Below are positions 5,874-7,734 of a stretch of DNA of 7,734 nt, piece by piece. The stretch lies in NCBI GenBank assembly GCA_002693165.1, contig NZOP01000027.1, forward strand, positions 54,583 through 62,316, written 5' to 3'. Position numbers and translations under genes: made by a program. This DNA comes from Nitrososphaerota archaeon (GTDB lineage Archaea > Thermoproteota > Nitrososphaeria > Nitrososphaerales > UBA57). Below the pieces are notes generated by a model, which saw nothing but the letters and a program-made list of their open reading frames with translations, was not told the DNA's origin and ran no database searches. Position 1 is the first letter of the stretch. Every line of letters starts with the position of its first letter.

Positions 5874-7734
5874 CTGATAAAATTAAAAAAATATTAGTTC
5901 TTGGTAGTGGTGCAATAAAAATTGGCGAAGCAGGTGAATTTGATTATTCAGGAAGCCAATGTATCAAAGCCCTTAAAGAAGAAGGCATTGAAACTATACT
6001 GATTAATCCAAATATTGCTACAATTCAAACTGATTCACGTATCTGTCCTAACGTGTATTCTATTCCCGTTATTCCCGAATTTGTTACTCAAGTAATTGCT
6101 AAGGAACGTCCAGATGCTATTTTACTAAGTTTTGGAGGTCAAACTGCTTTAAACTGCGGCATTCAACTTGACAAACAAGGAATATTGTCTAAATATAATG
6201 TCAAGGTCTTGGGTACTAAAATTCGTGGAATTGAGATTACTGAAGATAGAGATCTTTTCAAACAAAAGATGACTGAATCAGGTATTGCTACACCCAAAAG
6301 TCGAGCAGTCTATTCTCTCGAAGAAGCCAAAGAATTGGTTAAAGAACTTGGCTATCCAGTTATGATTCGTGCAGCTTATACGTTAGGTGGTAAAGGAGGT
6401 GGAGTAGCTCATAATGAATATGAACTTGACGAGATTGTTATCAAAGGAACTGCTAATAGTTTGACAAAACAAGTATTAATTGAAGAATATCTTGGAGATT
6501 GGAAACAAATTGAATACGAAATAATGCGTGATTCTGACGGAAATTGCGTAACTGTTTGTAATATGGAAAATGTTCTTGGAATGAAAGTCCATACTGGCGA
6601 CAATATTGTTGTAGCTCCATCACAAACAATTACTAATCGTGAATATCATAAATTACGCGAAATCGCGATTAAAGCAGCAACTGCCTGTGACATTATTGGT
6701 GAATGTAATGTGCAATTCTCTTTAGATCCTAATTCTGAAGATTATAATGTAATTGAAATTAATGCAAGGTTATCCCGTTCTTCTGCACTCGCATCAAAAG
6801 CAACTGGATATCCATTAGCTTATCTAGCTGCTAAAGTTATATTAGGTAAAACTCTTCCTGAACTTTTTAATCAAGTTACTGGTGTCACTACTGCTTGTTT
6901 TGAACCATCTCTTGATTACATTGTGGTTAAAATGCCTCGATGGGATCTTAAAAAGTTTGAAAATGTATCAAGAAAAATTGGAACACAAATGAAATCAGTT
7001 GGAGAAATTATGTCTGTTGGAAGTTCTTTCGAAGAGGCTCTTCAAAAAGCCATTCGTATGGTTGATATAGATAAATTAGGATTATGCCAACCTGATTTCC
7101 ATACTGATTCTAATCTTGAAACTCTTGAAGATAACCTAGTTCACTTTACTGATGAAATTCTCTTTCATATCGTTGAATCCCTACGTTCAAATATGACTCC
7201 TGAAGAAGTATCAAGAATATCTACTGTGGACAAATGGTTTGTTGATAAGATCAATAACGTTGTTAATGTTGAACGTAAACTATTGAAAAATCCCGATTCA
7301 AGTGATAAATTACTCATTCTTGAGGCAAAGAAGAAAGGATTTTCTGACAAACAGCTGTCTCTTTATTTTGATAAAGATGAATCTGAACTCCGCAAAATAC
7401 GAATAAATCATGGTATTTTACCCAGAACTAAACAAATTGATACACTTGCAGCTGAATGGCCTGCACAAACAAATTATCTGTATGTAACTTATGATGGTTC
7501 TCTTGACGACGTTACATATTCTAATAATAAAAAACTTATCGTTCTCGGCGCTGGTACATATCGAATTGGTAGCTCTGTTGAATTCGATTGGTCTACAATG
7601 AATATGGTGTGGGCATTAAAGGAACACGGTTATGATATTATAGTTGTAAATTGTAATCCTGAAACTGTTTCTACTGATTACGACATGAGTGATAGTTTAT
7701 ATTTCGAAGAAATTACACTTGAAAGAGTTCTTGA
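5870..7734 (+). CDS. carB: Carbamoyl-phosphate synthase large chain (3' partial)
   Basis: 621 codons are visible, open without a stop to the window edge; complete CarB is about 1,050-1,100 residues, so roughly 60% is present. CarB makes carbamoyl phosphate from bicarbonate, two ATP and ammonia delivered by CarA. The first pre-ATP-grasp fold begins with VLGSGAIKIGEAGEFDYSG (9-27). The first ATP-grasp domain (about 125-400) has Arg127 (EDR), Arg167, His241 (HTGD), Gln282 (ECNVQ), Glu296 and Asn298 (EINAR), and the RSSALASKATGYP signature (303-315). The helical oligomerisation domain spans about 420-550 (WFVDKI, EAKKKGFSD, DTLAAEWPA). The second half begins with LIVLGAGTYRIGSSVEFDW (556-574) and NCNPETVSTDYD (594-605); the second ATP-grasp and MGS-like allosteric domains lie outside. 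The start is TTG, overlapping the carA stop (TTGA) and preceded by GGTGAT. The sequence resembles archaeal and eukaryotic CAD proteins more than E. coli CarB. The loop before HTG reads NVLGMKV rather than the usual N-x-D-P-x-G-I. Confidence 0.97.
   Translation, partial: MTDKIKKILVLGSGAIKIGEAGEFDYSGSQCIKALKEEGIETILINPNIATIQTDSRICPNVYSIPVIPEFVTQVIAKERPDAILLSFGGQTALNCGIQLDKQGILSKYNVKVLGTKIRGIEITEDRDLFKQKMTESGIATPKSRAVYSLEEAKELVKELGYPVMIRAAYTLGGKGGGVAHNEYELDEIVIKGTANSLTKQVLIEEYLGDWKQIEYEIMRDSDGNCVTVCNMENVLGMKVHTGDNIVVAPSQTITNREYHKLREIAIKAATACDIIGECNVQFSLDPNSEDYNVIEINARLSRSSALASKATGYPLAYLAAKVILGKTLPELFNQVTGVTTACFEPSLDYIVVKMPRWDLKKFENVSRKIGTQMKSVGEIMSVGSSFEEALQKAIRMVDIDKLGLCQPDFHTDSNLETLEDNLVHFTDEILFHIVESLRSNMTPEEVSRISTVDKWFVDKINNVVNVERKLLKNPDSSDKLLILEAKKKGFSDKQLSLYFDKDESELRKIRINHGILPRTKQIDTLAAEWPAQTNYLYVTYDGSLDDVTYSNNKKLIVLGAGTYRIGSSVEFDWSTMNMVWALKEHGYDIIVVNCNPETVSTDYDMSDSLYFEEITLERVL

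Noticed and set aside
6409..6603. Minus-strand open frame opposite carB
   Set aside because: It is antisense to the highly conserved first ATP-grasp domain of CarB, a chance frame.
7165..7350. Minus-strand open frame opposite the CarB oligomerisation domain
   Set aside because: It is antisense to continuous carB coding sequence, with no supporting signals.

Overview
This is a compact, very AT-rich fragment with five protein-coding genes, all on the + strand. The first gene has lost its 5' end and the last has lost its 3' end. It most probably comes from an archaeon. Four things point that way: a COG1361/CARDB-type surface protein with a single C-terminal membrane anchor beside a LolD/MacB-type ATPase; a carbamoyl-phosphate synthase large chain of the archaeal/eukaryotic (CAD-like) sequence type; TATA-like elements about 26-29 bases upstream of start codons that lack a Shine-Dalgarno site; and a GGTGAT Shine-Dalgarno site inside an operon. 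The lineage cannot be fixed by eye. Low-GC marine Thermoplasmatota (MGII/MGIII-like), Thaumarchaeota and Asgard archaea are all possible.

Layout. Bases 2-2605 encode a large extracellular protein: a PPC-like domain, then about six beta-sandwich domains that include an internal duplication, then a C-terminal transmembrane anchor. After 9 bases, and in the same reading frame, comes an ABC transporter ATPase (2615-3325). A 60-base gap holds a TATA-like element and leads to a CPA2-family cation/proton antiporter (3386-4648). A T-rich terminator-like tract and a second TATA-like promoter (4649-4745) precede carA (4746-5873). carA overlaps carB (5870 to the window end) by four bases.

How the genes work together. 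The surface protein and the ATPase look like one transcription unit. They probably belong to a MacB/LolCDE-like ABC system whose FtsX-like permease is not in this window and may lie upstream. The antiporter looks like a separately transcribed housekeeping gene for ion and pH homeostasis. carA and carB form a translationally coupled operon making the two subunits of glutamine-dependent carbamoyl-phosphate synthase, which feeds pyrimidine and arginine synthesis. Three of the four visible start codons are TTG.

No RNA genes, mobile elements, CRISPR arrays or long DNA repeats were seen, and no gap without a gene exceeds 100 bases. I did not find a clearly new system. The points most worth following up are the surface protein/ATPase pair without a visible permease, and the split between apparently leaderless and Shine-Dalgarno-led starts.
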